Shown here piece after piece: positions 42,667 through 51,849 of a DNA stretch of 64,000 nt; position 1 is the first letter of the stretch; every line of letters starts with the position of its first letter. Below the pieces are notes generated by a model, which saw only the letters and a program-made list of their open reading frames with translations, had not been told where the DNA came from and did not search any database. Location: positions 62,001 to 126,000 of the forward strand of contig JAFGBF010000022.1 in NCBI GenBank assembly GCA_016933255.1, in the 5' to 3' direction. The position numbers were made by a program, and so were the translations under genes. This DNA is from Candidatus Krumholzibacteriota bacterium (GTDB lineage Bacteria; Krumholzibacteriota; Krumholzibacteriia; Krumholzibacteriales; Krumholzibacteriaceae).

Positions 42667-43851
42667 ATGAGTAAGAGAACAATCGTCACGATGCCTGGTG
42701 ACGGAATCGGCAAGGTAGTCCTTCCACCCACGATAAAGGTCCTGGACAAAGTCGGATTCAAAGCTGACTACGTCCATGCCGATATCGGTTGGGAATTCTG
42801 GTGCAAGGAAGGCAATCCTCTCCCCCAGCGGACGATCGATCTTCTTCGCGAACATGGAACAGGTCTCTTTGGCGCTATCACATCAAAACCCAAATCTGAG
42901 GCTGCCGCGGAACTCGATCCTTCGCTTAAGGACAAGGGGTTAGTCTATTACAGCCCGATCGTAGCTATGAGGCAGATGTTCAATCTCGATATCTGTATAC
43001 GTCCATGCCGTTCATTTCCGGGCAACCCTCTTAATTTCATAAGAAAAGGGCCAGGCGGCACGATAGAAGAGCCTGTGGTCGATACCGTTATCTTCCGTCA
43101 GAATACGGAAGGGCTGTATGGCGGAGTAGAATGGACCAATCCGCCGCAGAACGTCCTGGACGCTCTTAACTCGCATCCTAAGTTCAAGAACTTCGCTTCG
43201 ACCCCTCCAGCAGAACTCGCCGTCTCGACCCGCATATTCACTCAGAAAGCCTGCAACAGGATAGTAGGCGAGGCTTTCAAATATGCTGATAAATTCGGAT
43301 ACAAATCTGTTACGATCTGCGAGAAACCGAATGTCATAAGAGAGACATCCGGAATGATGCTGGCTACAGGCAAAAGGATCCAGAAAGACTATCCAGGGAT
43401 CGAACTATGGAATACCAACATCGACGCGCAGATGATGTGGCTTACCAAAAACCCTGAAGATTACGGCGTCATAGTGGCCGGAAATATGTTCGGCGATATC
43501 GTTTCCGACGGATTTGCCGGTCTTGTCGGAGGACTTGGATTCGCCTGCAGCGCCAATATCGGAGAAGAAGTCGCGGTCTTCGAGCCGACACACGGATCAG
43601 CCCCGAAATATGAGAAACTCGATCCCCCGATCGTAAACCCCATAGCGATGATCCTCTCAGCATGCATGATGCTTGATCATCTCGGCGAGAGAGAAAAAGC
43701 CGAGAAGATACGCAAGGCTATCGCAGCTGTAGTCAAGGAAGGCAAGGTCTATTCATACGATATGCTTAAACTTCGAGGAGGAGCAGACGCCCTGAAGAAA
43801 GGCGCATTCTCAACCGATCAGGTCGCCGCGGCAGTGATTGAAAAACTGTAG
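42667..43851 (+). CDS. Isocitrate/isopropylmalate-family beta-decarboxylating dehydrogenase
   Basis: 394 residues. MPGDGIGKVVLPP at the start, IFRQNTEGLYGGVEW (substrate/cofactor region), NMFGDIVSDGFAGLVGGLGF (metal-binding Asp residues) and FEPTHGSAPKYEKLDPPIVNPIA (NAD-binding loop). Oxidatively decarboxylates isocitrate, isopropylmalate or homoisocitrate. The longer chain and unusual central region (CIRPCRSFPGNP) fit NAD-dependent isocitrate dehydrogenase at least as well as LeuB. It heads a cluster with an aconitase-like enzyme and LeuCD, so both readings remain possible. AAGGAG site. Confidence 0.83.
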   Translation: MSKRTIVTMPGDGIGKVVLPPTIKVLDKVGFKADYVHADIGWEFWCKEGNPLPQRTIDLLREHGTGLFGAITSKPKSEAAAELDPSLKDKGLVYYSPIVAMRQMFNLDICIRPCRSFPGNPLNFIRKGPGGTIEEPVVDTVIFRQNTEGLYGGVEWTNPPQNVLDALNSHPKFKNFASTPPAELAVSTRIFTQKACNRIVGEAFKYADKFGYKSVTICEKPNVIRETSGMMLATGKRIQKDYPGIELWNTNIDAQMMWLTKNPEDYGVIVAGNMFGDIVSDGFAGLVGGLGFACSANIGEEVAVFEPTHGSAPKYEKLDPPIVNPIAMILSACMMLDHLGEREKAEKIRKAIAAVVKEGKVYSYDMLKLRGGADALKKGAFSTDQVAAAVIEKL

Positions 43852-43876
43852 CATTTTTCGCGAATGGAGTTATGAG

Positions 43877-44452
43877 ATGATTACCTCAAAAGAGATCGAA
43901 TCGATCTTCGCCGTTCAGCTCGGAAAGATCAAAGACGATGAGTTAAGAAGCCAGGTCGTCAAAATATGGGTCGCCGGATGTGAAAGAGGCGGGTGGGACA
44001 GCATAGACGAACTGAAAAAGATCCCCTTTACCCTTCTTACCGACACCAAAGGGGTCAGCTTCATAGAGCACACGATAGCAGTGACTGAAGGCGCCCTTGC
44101 TCTTGCTCAGGCACAGATCGAAGCGTATAAAAAAATGCCGTACAGATTCGATCTTGATCGTCTCGCAGCAGGAGGACTGCTTCATGACGTCGGAAAGCTC
44201 ATGGAGATAGAGCGCGACGGAAAAGGCGGATACCATAAAAGCCACAGCGGCAAATGCGCGAGGCACCCGATATCAGGAGCCCTCCTTGCCGCTGAATCGG
44301 GAGCTGATGAAGAACTCCTCAATACGATAATCTGTCACGCTAAAGAAGGAGACGGGCGCCCCCAGGTTCCGGAGACGGTCCTCATACACCAGGCCGATTT
44401 TGCGACCTTCGATCCTCTGGTCATGTTAAGCAAGGGATTGCTGATCGAATAG
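43877..44452 (+). CDS. HD-domain (HDIG-type) metal-dependent phosphohydrolase
   Basis: 191 residues from ATG 43877 (ATGGAGTT site). HD motifs: FIEHTIAVTEGALALA, GGLLHDVGKLMEIE, RHPISGALLAAESGADEELLNTIICHAKEG. Single domain with no GGDEF, REC or nucleotide-binding addition, so the substrate is not evident; a small nucleotide or phosphoester is usual. Between the dehydrogenase and the aconitase-like gene, likely in their operon. Confidence 0.8.
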   Translation: MITSKEIESIFAVQLGKIKDDELRSQVVKIWVAGCERGGWDSIDELKKIPFTLLTDTKGVSFIEHTIAVTEGALALAQAQIEAYKKMPYRFDLDRLAAGGLLHDVGKLMEIERDGKGGYHKSHSGKCARHPISGALLAAESGADEELLNTIICHAKEGDGRPQVPETVLIHQADFATFDPLVMLSKGLLIE

Positions 44453-44468
44453 AAAGGCAGGGTCAATT

Positions 44469-46277
44469 GTGGGAAAGACAATAATCGAAAAGATCATAGC
44501 TTCTCATGCCGGAAAGGACGTCGTCCCGGGAGAGATCGTCGATATCACGATCGATGTCAGGGTCGCAAGAGACTTCGGCGGAGCGAATGTGGCAAAGAAT
44601 ATCCGTGATAACGGACTCGGAATAGACGATGCCGGAAAGACCGTCTTTACATTCGACTGCAACCCTGGCGGTTCGGACCAGAAATACGCGACAAATCAGC
44701 AGATCTGCCGGGACTTCGCGAGAGAACACTCGATCGGGATATATGATATCGACGCCGGGATCGGTACGCACCTCGCCATAGATGAAGGTTTGGCTGTGCC
44801 AGGCTCGACATTCGTTTCAACTGATTCTCACGCAAACATACTCGGTGCGATCGGAGCATTCGGCCAGGGTATGGGAGATGTCGATATCGCGCACTCTTTC
44901 GCATACGGCAAGGTCTGGTTCAAGGTTCCGCCTACAGTAAAGATCGTTTTAAAAGGCACACCCTCCCCCCTCGCCTCGCCAAAAGACATCGTCCTTGCGA
45001 TGCTCAAAAAATTGGGCGCCAACGGACTTCTGGGATTCGCAGCAGAGATCTACGGTGATATAGTCGACGGTCTCGACCTGTCAGCAAGGATCACGATCGC
45101 TTCGATGTCGACCGAGATGGGCGGAATAATCTCGATCTTTCCCCCTAACCAGGATGTGCTCGACTATACGTCAAAAGCAAGCGGAACAAAGACTCAGCCT
45201 GTGCTGGCGGACTCCGATGCCGTTTATGAGAAGACGGTGGAGATCGATATCGAAGGGCTTGTCCCCCAGGCTTCAAGGCCCGGCCATCCAGAAGATGTAG
45301 TCGATGTAGCCGAAGTCTCAGGAACAAAGATCGGTTCTGCATTTATCGGATCATGCACAAACGGCCGTTTTGAAGATATGAAAGCTGCGGCCGATATACT
45401 CCGGGGCAAAAAAGTCGCGCCTGGAGTGATCCTGAAGATAGTCCCCGCCACGGACGATATATGGCGGCGCTGCCTCGATGAAGGACTGCTCAAGGTCTTC
45501 AAGGATACGGGCGCGCTTGTAGGCAATGCCGGATGCGCCGGATGCGCCGCGGGACAGATAGGCCAGAACGGGCCCGGCGAAGTCACTATCAGCACAGGGA
45601 ACCGCAATTACGCCGGCAAGCAGGGAAAAGGAGAGGTCTATATCGCTTCTCCAGCGGTAGTGGCGGCATCTGCGGTCGCCGGTATTATCACCCTCCCCGA
45701 TTCGATACCGGATACTCCGTTCCTCTTTTCGACCGGTGAACCAGGGTCTCCTTCTCCTGCGGCTGGGAAGAAAGCGGAAGTTGAAGAAAGACCTGTTAAG
45801 TTCAAGGGCAGAGTCTGGGTCGTCAGGGAAGATAATATCGATACCGACATGATATACCATAACCGGTATCTGACGATTACCGAGATCGAGGAGATGGGAC
45901 AGTACACCTTCGACAACCTCAAAGGCTGGGAAGATTTCGCCAAAAAGGCCGAACCAGGCGACATTGTCGTGACCGGGAAAAACTTCGGTGCCGGATCATC
46001 CCGCCAGCAGGCGGTCGACTGTTTCAAGAGCCTCGGAATCTCTCTTGTGATCGCTGAATCTTTCGGAGCGATCTACGAGCGGAACGCGATCAATAAGGGT
46101 TTTCCGATAGTCACTGCGGATCTTATCTCAGCAGGGCTTGAGAACAACCAGGAGATCGAAGTCGATCTGCGGAAACAGACGATCACACTCCCTTCGGGCA
46201 AGCAGATCAAGGGATCTTTTTCAGATGTGCAGATGAATATTTACCTCAAGGGAGGGCTTCTCAATAAACAGGATTGA
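44469..46277 (+). CDS. Single-chain aconitase/homoaconitase-like hydro-lyase (large and small domains fused)
   Basis: 602 residues. Residues 1-425 match LeuC-type large subunits: STDSHANILGAIGAFGQGMG, GSCTNGRFEDMKAA and GCAGCAAGQIG hold the three [4Fe-4S] Cys. A Ser/Pro/Gly-rich linker (about 425-450) joins the swivel domain (NIDTDMIYHNRYLT, GKNFGAGSSRQQAV). So this is a LeuC-LeuD fusion of aconitase-superfamily type, shorter than the 750-900 residue AcnA/AcnB. It may be the TCA aconitase for the neighbouring dehydrogenase, since a separate LeuC/LeuD pair follows. GTG start. Confidence 0.85.
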   Translation: MGKTIIEKIIASHAGKDVVPGEIVDITIDVRVARDFGGANVAKNIRDNGLGIDDAGKTVFTFDCNPGGSDQKYATNQQICRDFAREHSIGIYDIDAGIGTHLAIDEGLAVPGSTFVSTDSHANILGAIGAFGQGMGDVDIAHSFAYGKVWFKVPPTVKIVLKGTPSPLASPKDIVLAMLKKLGANGLLGFAAEIYGDIVDGLDLSARITIASMSTEMGGIISIFPPNQDVLDYTSKASGTKTQPVLADSDAVYEKTVEIDIEGLVPQASRPGHPEDVVDVAEVSGTKIGSAFIGSCTNGRFEDMKAAADILRGKKVAPGVILKIVPATDDIWRRCLDEGLLKVFKDTGALVGNAGCAGCAAGQIGQNGPGEVTISTGNRNYAGKQGKGEVYIASPAVVAASAVAGIITLPDSIPDTPFLFSTGEPGSPSPAAGKKAEVEERPVKFKGRVWVVREDNIDTDMIYHNRYLTITEIEEMGQYTFDNLKGWEDFAKKAEPGDIVVTGKNFGAGSSRQQAVDCFKSLGISLVIAESFGAIYERNAINKGFPIVTADLISAGLENNQEIEVDLRKQTITLPSGKQIKGSFSDVQMNIYLKGGLLNKQD

Positions 46278-46311
46278 TTCCTTTTACTTACCTCAAAACA
46301 AAGGATCGATT

Positions 46312-47580
46312 ATGGGAAAGACATTCGCGGAGAAGATCCTGGCGGTAAAGTCGGGACAGGATGAGGTCGTGGCCGGGCAGATAGTCATGGTAAGACCGGA
46401 ACATCTCCTTACCCACGATAATACGGCTGCTATCGTCGGGAAGATCAAGGATGACCTTAAGGAATATGGAGTAGCCCGTCCCGATATGCCGGTCATAGTG
46501 CTCGACCACGTCGTGCCTGCCGCAGACGAAAAGACCGCAACGAACCACAAGACAATAAGACAATTCGTCTCCGACTATGGAATAAAGAACTTTTTTGACG
46601 CAGGCTGCGGGATCTGCCACCAGGTATTGATGGAAAAAGGATTCGCCGTCCCGGGTTCGATCATCGTAGGCAGCGACTCGCATACCTGCTCTTACGGAGC
46701 GCTTGGTGTCTTCTCGACAGGGATAGACCGCACCGAGGCGGCCGCCCTTCTGCTGAGAGGCGAGACCTGGCTGAAGGTTCCGGAAACGATCAGGATCACC
46801 CTTACCGGAAAGCTTAAACCTCCAGTATCGGCAAAAGACCTCGTCCTTTATATTATCGGAAAGCTCGGAGCCGACGGCGCCAACTACTGCTCTGTCGAAT
46901 TCCACGGAGAGACCTCTTCCCTTTCAGTCGAGGAACGATTTACGATAGCGAACATGGGCGTTGAGATGGGCGCCAAGATAGCTGTATTTCCGGTCGATCA
47001 GGAGGCTGAGGAGTATCTGGCCTCTGTCGGGGTCGACAGGTCTTCGTATGAACCTGTCTGGGCGGATGATGACACGGTTTATATCAGGGACCTGAAATTC
47101 GATCTGGGCAATCTCGAACCGGTAATCGCGCGCCCGCACACTGTCGACAATGTCTCGCCAGTATCCAAAGAGAAAGGTATGACCTTCGATCAGTATTTTC
47201 TCGGCACCTGCACAAACGGCCGGATAAGCGATCTCAGAAGCGCTGCAAAATTTTTGAAAGGGAAAAAGATCGCACAGGGAATCAGGCTGCTCGTTCTCCC
47301 AGCTTCCAGGGATATCTTCGAGACGGCCCTTCGCGAAGGGCTGATCACGATATTCTCAGAAGCGGGCGCGATGATCCTCCCTCCCGGGTGCGGCCCCTGT
47401 CTCGGCGCTCATCAGGGATGCCTTGCTCCAGGAGAAAAATGCCTCAGTACTGCTAACCGTAATTTCAAGGGACGAATGGGGTGCAAGGAAGCAGAGATAT
47501 TCCTTGCAAGCCCAGAAACGGTCGCGGCATCGGCAGTAAAAGGAAGCCTTGCTGATCCGCGCGAGGAGGTACAGTCATGA
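46312..47580 (+). CDS. leuC: 3-isopropylmalate dehydratase large subunit (LeuC-like)
   Basis: 422 residues of the archaeal/HACN-type LeuC. GSDSHTCSYGALGVFSTGIDRTEAA, GTCTNGRISDLRSA and PPGCGPCLGAHQG supply the [4Fe-4S] Cys and substrate loops. Isomerises 2- and 3-isopropylmalate with LeuD. Homoaconitase or methylthioalkylmalate isomerase have the same motifs and cannot be excluded. AAAGGATCG site; its stop overlaps the leuD start by four bases. Confidence 0.87.
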   Translation: MGKTFAEKILAVKSGQDEVVAGQIVMVRPEHLLTHDNTAAIVGKIKDDLKEYGVARPDMPVIVLDHVVPAADEKTATNHKTIRQFVSDYGIKNFFDAGCGICHQVLMEKGFAVPGSIIVGSDSHTCSYGALGVFSTGIDRTEAAALLLRGETWLKVPETIRITLTGKLKPPVSAKDLVLYIIGKLGADGANYCSVEFHGETSSLSVEERFTIANMGVEMGAKIAVFPVDQEAEEYLASVGVDRSSYEPVWADDDTVYIRDLKFDLGNLEPVIARPHTVDNVSPVSKEKGMTFDQYFLGTCTNGRISDLRSAAKFLKGKKIAQGIRLLVLPASRDIFETALREGLITIFSEAGAMILPPGCGPCLGAHQGCLAPGEKCLSTANRNFKGRMGCKEAEIFLASPETVAASAVKGSLADPREEVQS

Positions 47581-48056
47581 AAATATGGAATTATGGAGAT
47601 GATATTAACACCGACATGCTTTTCCCCGGCAAGTATACCTATTCCTGCAGTACTGCAGAAGAAATAAGACCTCATCTTCTCGAAGACCTCGACCCCGAGT
47701 TCGCCGGAAAGGCCGCTGAAGGGGATATCCTGTTTGCAGGCAAGAATTTCGGATGCGGGTCGTCGCGCGAACAGCCTGTTGTAGGGCTTAAAGCAATCGG
47801 GATTAAAGCTATTGTCGCTAAAAGTTACGCGAGGATCTTCTACCGCGCCGCGATCAACCAGGGGCTGCTCCTTATAGATTGCGCCGATGCAGTCGATGCT
47901 TATAAGCCTGGAGACAGCGTCAGCCTCGACCTGGACAAAGGAGAGATCATAATCGGAAAGAAGAGTTTTTCTTTTCCCAAACTCCCCCCTGAGATCCTCA
48001 AGATCCGGGACGCCGGAGGGCTGCTTGCCTATACGAGGGAACAGCTGAAGAAATGA
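47577..48056 (+). CDS. leuD: 3-isopropylmalate dehydratase small subunit (LeuD-like)
   Basis: 159 residues. NYGDDINTDMLFPGKYTY and AGKNFGCGSSREQPVVGLKAIG are the swivel-domain signatures. YARIFYRAAINQGLLLIDC follows. ATG overlaps the leuC stop (GAGGAGG site), so equal subunit production is expected. After it, a short CCGGT/GCCGG inverted repeat near 48093-48108 has no T-tract. Confidence 0.88.
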   Translation: MKIWNYGDDINTDMLFPGKYTYSCSTAEEIRPHLLEDLDPEFAGKAAEGDILFAGKNFGCGSSREQPVVGLKAIGIKAIVAKSYARIFYRAAINQGLLLIDCADAVDAYKPGDSVSLDLDKGEIIIGKKSFSFPKLPPEILKIRDAGGLLAYTREQLKK

Positions 48057-48139
48057 ACAAATATTGATCTCGATAGCGCTGCAGGCCGGTCTTCCGCCGG
48101 TATACTTGGAAATTCGCGCCTGAATATCATATGCCGGCT

Positions 48140-49024
48140 TCACTCCGTATCTTTTGTAATACCGATTTTTAACCGGCCGGTACTATCCCCCTCACCAACG
48201 TAAAGCGTACGATGCGGGAACGGGATCTCGATCTTCTTCTCATCGAAAGCCCTTTTCACCCGGAGACGAAACTCTCGCGCCACCTTCCACTGCATGATCG
48301 GTTTTGTCTTGAACATCAGTTTGATATTGACAGATGAATCTCCGAAACTCTCGATTCCCAGCACTTCCATCGGTTCCAGGAGCAGCGGCCCGAAATCTTT
48401 ATCTTTCCTGAGCTCCTCGCCAACTTCATTCAGTATTTCTATGACATTGTCCACATCTTCCTTATACGCGACACCGATCTCCAATACAGCACGGGACCAT
48501 TCTTTCGTCATATTTGTCAGGGTAGATATCTCTCCATTGGGAACAACATGAACCTTACCTTCGAGGTCTCTCAGAACAGTCACTCTGAGGCCGATAGACT
48601 CAACAAGCCCGCTTTTACCGGCTATTTCCACGACATCTCTGACACTCATTCTATTTTCCAGAAGAATGAAAAATCCGTTTATGACATCTTTTACCAGACT
48701 TTGCGCGCCGAATCCGACGGCCAGGCCGACGATCCCGACACCGGCAAGAAGGGGAGCAATGTCTATCCCGAATTCTTTCATACACATAAGCACTGCCGCG
48801 CTGAAAATCACGACCCGCGCTACATTTTCCGTAATCCGCACAAGCGTCTCAGTACGTTTGGCACGCTCGCTCTCCAACTTACCGGGAGGGATCAGTTTGT
48901 TTCTGAACTTTCGTATTACAAGCCTGAGGATTTGGACTACAATAAAGGCTCCGATCACGATTGCAAGGATCCGAATCCCGTGAAAAATAAGCCACTGGAG
49001 AAAAATGTCGATTATTGATTTCAT
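48140..49024 (-). CDS. MscS-family small-conductance mechanosensitive channel
   Basis: 294 residues. Three N-terminal membrane helices, then the pore helix GVGIVGLAVGFGAQSLVKDVINGFFILLENR with its Gly/Ala packing pattern, the beta domain (VRDVVEIAGKSGLVESIGLRVTVLRDLEGKVHVVPNGEI) and the alpha/beta C-domain. Releases solutes on hypo-osmotic shock. AAGGGAG site. Convergent with leuD. Confidence 0.92.
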   Translation of the reverse strand: MKSIIDIFLQWLIFHGIRILAIVIGAFIVVQILRLVIRKFRNKLIPPGKLESERAKRTETLVRITENVARVVIFSAAVLMCMKEFGIDIAPLLAGVGIVGLAVGFGAQSLVKDVINGFFILLENRMSVRDVVEIAGKSGLVESIGLRVTVLRDLEGKVHVVPNGEISTLTNMTKEWSRAVLEIGVAYKEDVDNVIEILNEVGEELRKDKDFGPLLLEPMEVLGIESFGDSSVNIKLMFKTKPIMQWKVAREFRLRVKRAFDEKKIEIPFPHRTLYVGEGDSTGRLKIGITKDTE

Positions 49025-49171
49025 GAGAACTCCCTTTACAGAATAAGCTGCTTAATAACCGCCGGTCAAACAACGACGCAAGATTATCATCAATATTGAC
49101 CAATGCATACCACGAAAATATTATCACAAGAGACGGGATAAGCGAAGGGAGTAGTTGTTAAAACAAAAAAA

Positions 49172-49244
49172 TGAGCCGCCCGGGACTCGAACCCAGTACC
49201 ACCTGCTTAAAAGGCAGGTGCTCTACCTGATGAGCTAGCGGCCC
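49172..49244 (-). tRNA. tRNA-Lys (anticodon TTT)
   Basis: 73 bases. Acceptor GGGCCGC pairs with GCGGCTC (one G-U), D-arm GCTC/GAGC, anticodon stem CTGCC/GGCAG with loop CTTTTAA (anticodon TTT), and T-arm with GGTTCGAGTCC. Discriminator A. CCA is not encoded (the next bases are TTTT). Confidence 0.96.
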
Positions 49245-49297
49245 ACAATTTGGTTTATTCTGATTTGTTGTTTGCCGGTTTCCCGGCTCGACGATAC

Positions 49298-49326
49298 AAT
49301 TTAATAAGGATGAGACGGGCTGTCAA
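49298..49326 (-). promoter_or_regulatory. Candidate promoter for tRNA-Lys
   Basis: Minus strand TTGACA (49326-49321), 17-base spacer, TAAATT (49303-49298), 54 bases before the tRNA 5' end. Perfect -35, weaker -10. It lies in the gap after the purA stop. Confidence 0.5.
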
Positions 49327-49331
49327 CAGTA

Positions 49332-50615
49332 TTAAAAGCCCTCTCTTATAATAGTCTTTTCTCTTTCCGGGCCATGAGATATGAACGAGGCCTTTACATC
49401 GAGCCTCTTTTCTATCATCTCCACATACTCGCGGGCTTTATCAGGAAGAGAAGAGTATTCCTCACTCTCTGACCCAGTATCATCCCAGCTCTCCATCTCT
49501 TCCAGTACCGGCTTACATCTCGAAAGGATCTCGGAATTATGCGGAAAGTGATCGATCTTTTTTCCATCGATCTCGTATGCAGTGCAGACTTTTACCTTCT
49601 TCAAACCTGCAAGGACGTCGAGTTTTGTCAACGCGATCTCTTTCAGGCCGTTAAGACGCACGGCATATCTGGCGGCGACAAGATCGAGCCAGCCGCATCT
49701 CCTCGGTCTGCCTGTCGTAGTCCCGAACTCGTTACCTTTCTTTCCCAGATATTTGCCGTCGTCATCAAGCAATTCAGTAGGGAATGGCCCGTTGCCGACC
49801 CTTGTCGTATACGCTTTGAAGATCCCTATCACCCTGCCTATATCACATGGAGCAAGGCCGGAACCTGTAAGGGCTCCGCCGACTGAACATGAACTTGAAG
49901 TGACAAAAGGATATGTCCCGTGATCGATGTCTAGCAGAGTACCCTGAGCCCCCTCGAGCATGATGCTTTTACCATCTTTCTTCCACTGGTAGAGCATCTC
50001 CTGCGTATCTATCACCATTTGGGCGATGAGTTCCCTTATATTTACGAGATCCGAGGCGATCTTCGCCGGAGAAAGCGGAGGCGCCGCAAGCATCTCTATT
50101 TCCCTGTTTACATTCTCGACTTTCCTAGAAACCAGGTCGAAGAACTCTTCCTTCGAAAGAAGGAAATCACCTATCCTCAGGCCCTGACGGGAATATTTAT
50201 CAGAGTACGCCGGGCCGATTCCCTTGCGCGTACTTCCTATGCAGTTGTTCTTTGAATCGCTTTCATACAGGTTGTCGAGCAGCTTATGATACGGCATCAC
50301 GACCTGGGCGGATGAACTTATAAACAGCCTTCCTTCGAAATCGATGCCTCTCGACATCAATTCACCGAGTTCTTTTAAAAACTCCGGCGGATCGATGACC
50401 ATTCCATTCCCCATTACAGCTATCGTACCTGGATACAGGACACCCGAGGGGATCTGGTGGAAGGCGAATTTTCCCTGTGAAGTAACTACTGTGTGCCCAG
50501 CGTTGGCTCCGCCCTGAAATCTGACAACGATATCATGATGCGGCATAAGGAAATCGACTACTTTTGCCTTTCCCTCATCTCCCCACTGGCCGCCGAGTAT
50601 TATTGTTGCGGGCAT
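49332..50615 (-). CDS. purA: Adenylosuccinate synthetase
   Basis: 427 residues from ATG 50615 (GAGGAGTG site). GTP-dependent ligation of IMP and aspartate, the first step to AMP. GGQWGDEGKAKVVD (P-loop; the second usual Gly is Ala), FQGGANAGHTVV, GSTRKGIGPAYSDK, QGTLLDIDHGTYPFVTSS, TTTGRPRRCGWLD are all present. Normal length. Follows the aminotransferase gene by 99 bases on the same strand. Confidence 0.96.
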   Translation of the reverse strand: MPATIILGGQWGDEGKAKVVDFLMPHHDIVVRFQGGANAGHTVVTSQGKFAFHQIPSGVLYPGTIAVMGNGMVIDPPEFLKELGELMSRGIDFEGRLFISSSAQVVMPYHKLLDNLYESDSKNNCIGSTRKGIGPAYSDKYSRQGLRIGDFLLSKEEFFDLVSRKVENVNREIEMLAAPPLSPAKIASDLVNIRELIAQMVIDTQEMLYQWKKDGKSIMLEGAQGTLLDIDHGTYPFVTSSSCSVGGALTGSGLAPCDIGRVIGIFKAYTTRVGNGPFPTELLDDDGKYLGKKGNEFGTTTGRPRRCGWLDLVAARYAVRLNGLKEIALTKLDVLAGLKKVKVCTAYEIDGKKIDHFPHNSEILSRCKPVLEEMESWDDTGSESEEYSSLPDKAREYVEMIEKRLDVKASFISHGPEREKTIIREGF

Positions 50616-50714
50616 TAAAACACTCCTCTTCTTCATCAACATGACCTGACCAGGGAACAGTCTATGTCATGGTGGTCCTTTTCGCAACTGAATTATCCGC
50701 AGAATACTGACCTG

Positions 50715-51836
50715 CTAAAAAGAATCGAGAACCCTCGCCGCCTTTTCGATATCGACCTCATGGCCGTACCCGGCAAACTGCCTTCCCATCCCCCTGATAA
50801 GCCTTAATATCACCTCGCGCGAATAAAGTCCGGGAAATCCGGTCCTGATGATCTTCCCCTCAAGTTCCCCCTGTCCGCCAGCGATGACGAGCCTTTCCTT
50901 ACGGGCCAGGTCAGATATCAACCTCTCCGCATCGACAAGCGGGGGAAGCCTGAACGCCTGGACTGATACTGAAGGAGTCTCAGCGATCAGATCGAGACCG
51001 ATACTGGATGCGGCCTCTGTAAAGATGCCTGAACAGAGCTTCTGTCTCTCGATCCATTTGCTCTTGCCTGCCTTGAATATCCTCCCAAGCGAGTCATGCA
51101 GCAGCTGAAAAGACTGTATCGCCGGAGTAAATGGAAGATCTCCCCTCTTTCTCCCCTCATCATATTTAGCATAGTCGAGGTAAAATCCCCTTTTCGTATT
51201 CTTCCGGACCAGATCGCGGGCCCTCTCCGAGACGAGCACAAAACTTATTCCAGGCGGCGCCCGCAGCGCCTTCTGACCCGCTCCTGCAAGCAGGTCGACA
51301 CCCCAACCGTCAAAATCGACCCTATCCGATCCAAGCGAGGCTATCGCATCGACTATGAGGAACGGCTTTTGTTCAGGAAATATTGAAACGAGCCTTTCAA
51401 TATCAAGGAGAAGGCCCGTCGATGATTCTACGTGAGTCACGGCGATAAACTCCGGCTTCACAGCCAGGATCCGATCTTCGACTTTGCTGATATCTATAGA
51501 TTCCCCCGGAGCGAACCTGATCATATCAGTTTTACAGCCATGACCGTCTGCTATCTCTTTCCATCTGTCTCCGAATTTTCCGCCCGAGATCACAAGAATA
51601 CTCGACCCGGGAGAGGTAAGGTTAGCTATGGCCGACTCCATCGCCCCGGTACCGGACGCGGTAAGCAGATAGGCTGGAGATCCGGTACCGGCAAGCTCCT
51701 GCAGCATCGTTTCGATCTCCAGGACTAAACGCCTGAAAATATCCGTCCTGTGATGGAGAGGAACGATCCGGCTCCATCTTTCACTGTCTATGTGGACCGG
51801 TCCAGGCGTCAGGAGGATCCTTTCATCGATATCCAA
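50715..51836 (-). CDS. Class V PLP aminotransferase (serine/alanine-glyoxylate type)
   Basis: 373 residues. ILLTPGPVHIDS at the start, LTASGTGAMESAIANL, VTHVESSTGLLLDIE, LIVDAIASLGSDRVDFDGWGVDLLAGAGQKAL with the PLP Lys in the last segment. Could be serine-pyruvate, alanine-glyoxylate or phosphoserine aminotransferase-like. Start is TTG 51836, nine bases behind GGGG at the engB stop. Confidence 0.85.
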   Translation of the reverse strand: MDIDERILLTPGPVHIDSERWSRIVPLHHRTDIFRRLVLEIETMLQELAGTGSPAYLLTASGTGAMESAIANLTSPGSSILVISGGKFGDRWKEIADGHGCKTDMIRFAPGESIDISKVEDRILAVKPEFIAVTHVESSTGLLLDIERLVSIFPEQKPFLIVDAIASLGSDRVDFDGWGVDLLAGAGQKALRAPPGISFVLVSERARDLVRKNTKRGFYLDYAKYDEGRKRGDLPFTPAIQSFQLLHDSLGRIFKAGKSKWIERQKLCSGIFTEAASSIGLDLIAETPSVSVQAFRLPPLVDAERLISDLARKERLVIAGGQGELEGKIIRTGFPGLYSREVILRLIRGMGRQFAGYGHEVDIEKAARVLDSF

Positions 51837-51849
51837 AGAACATCATCCC

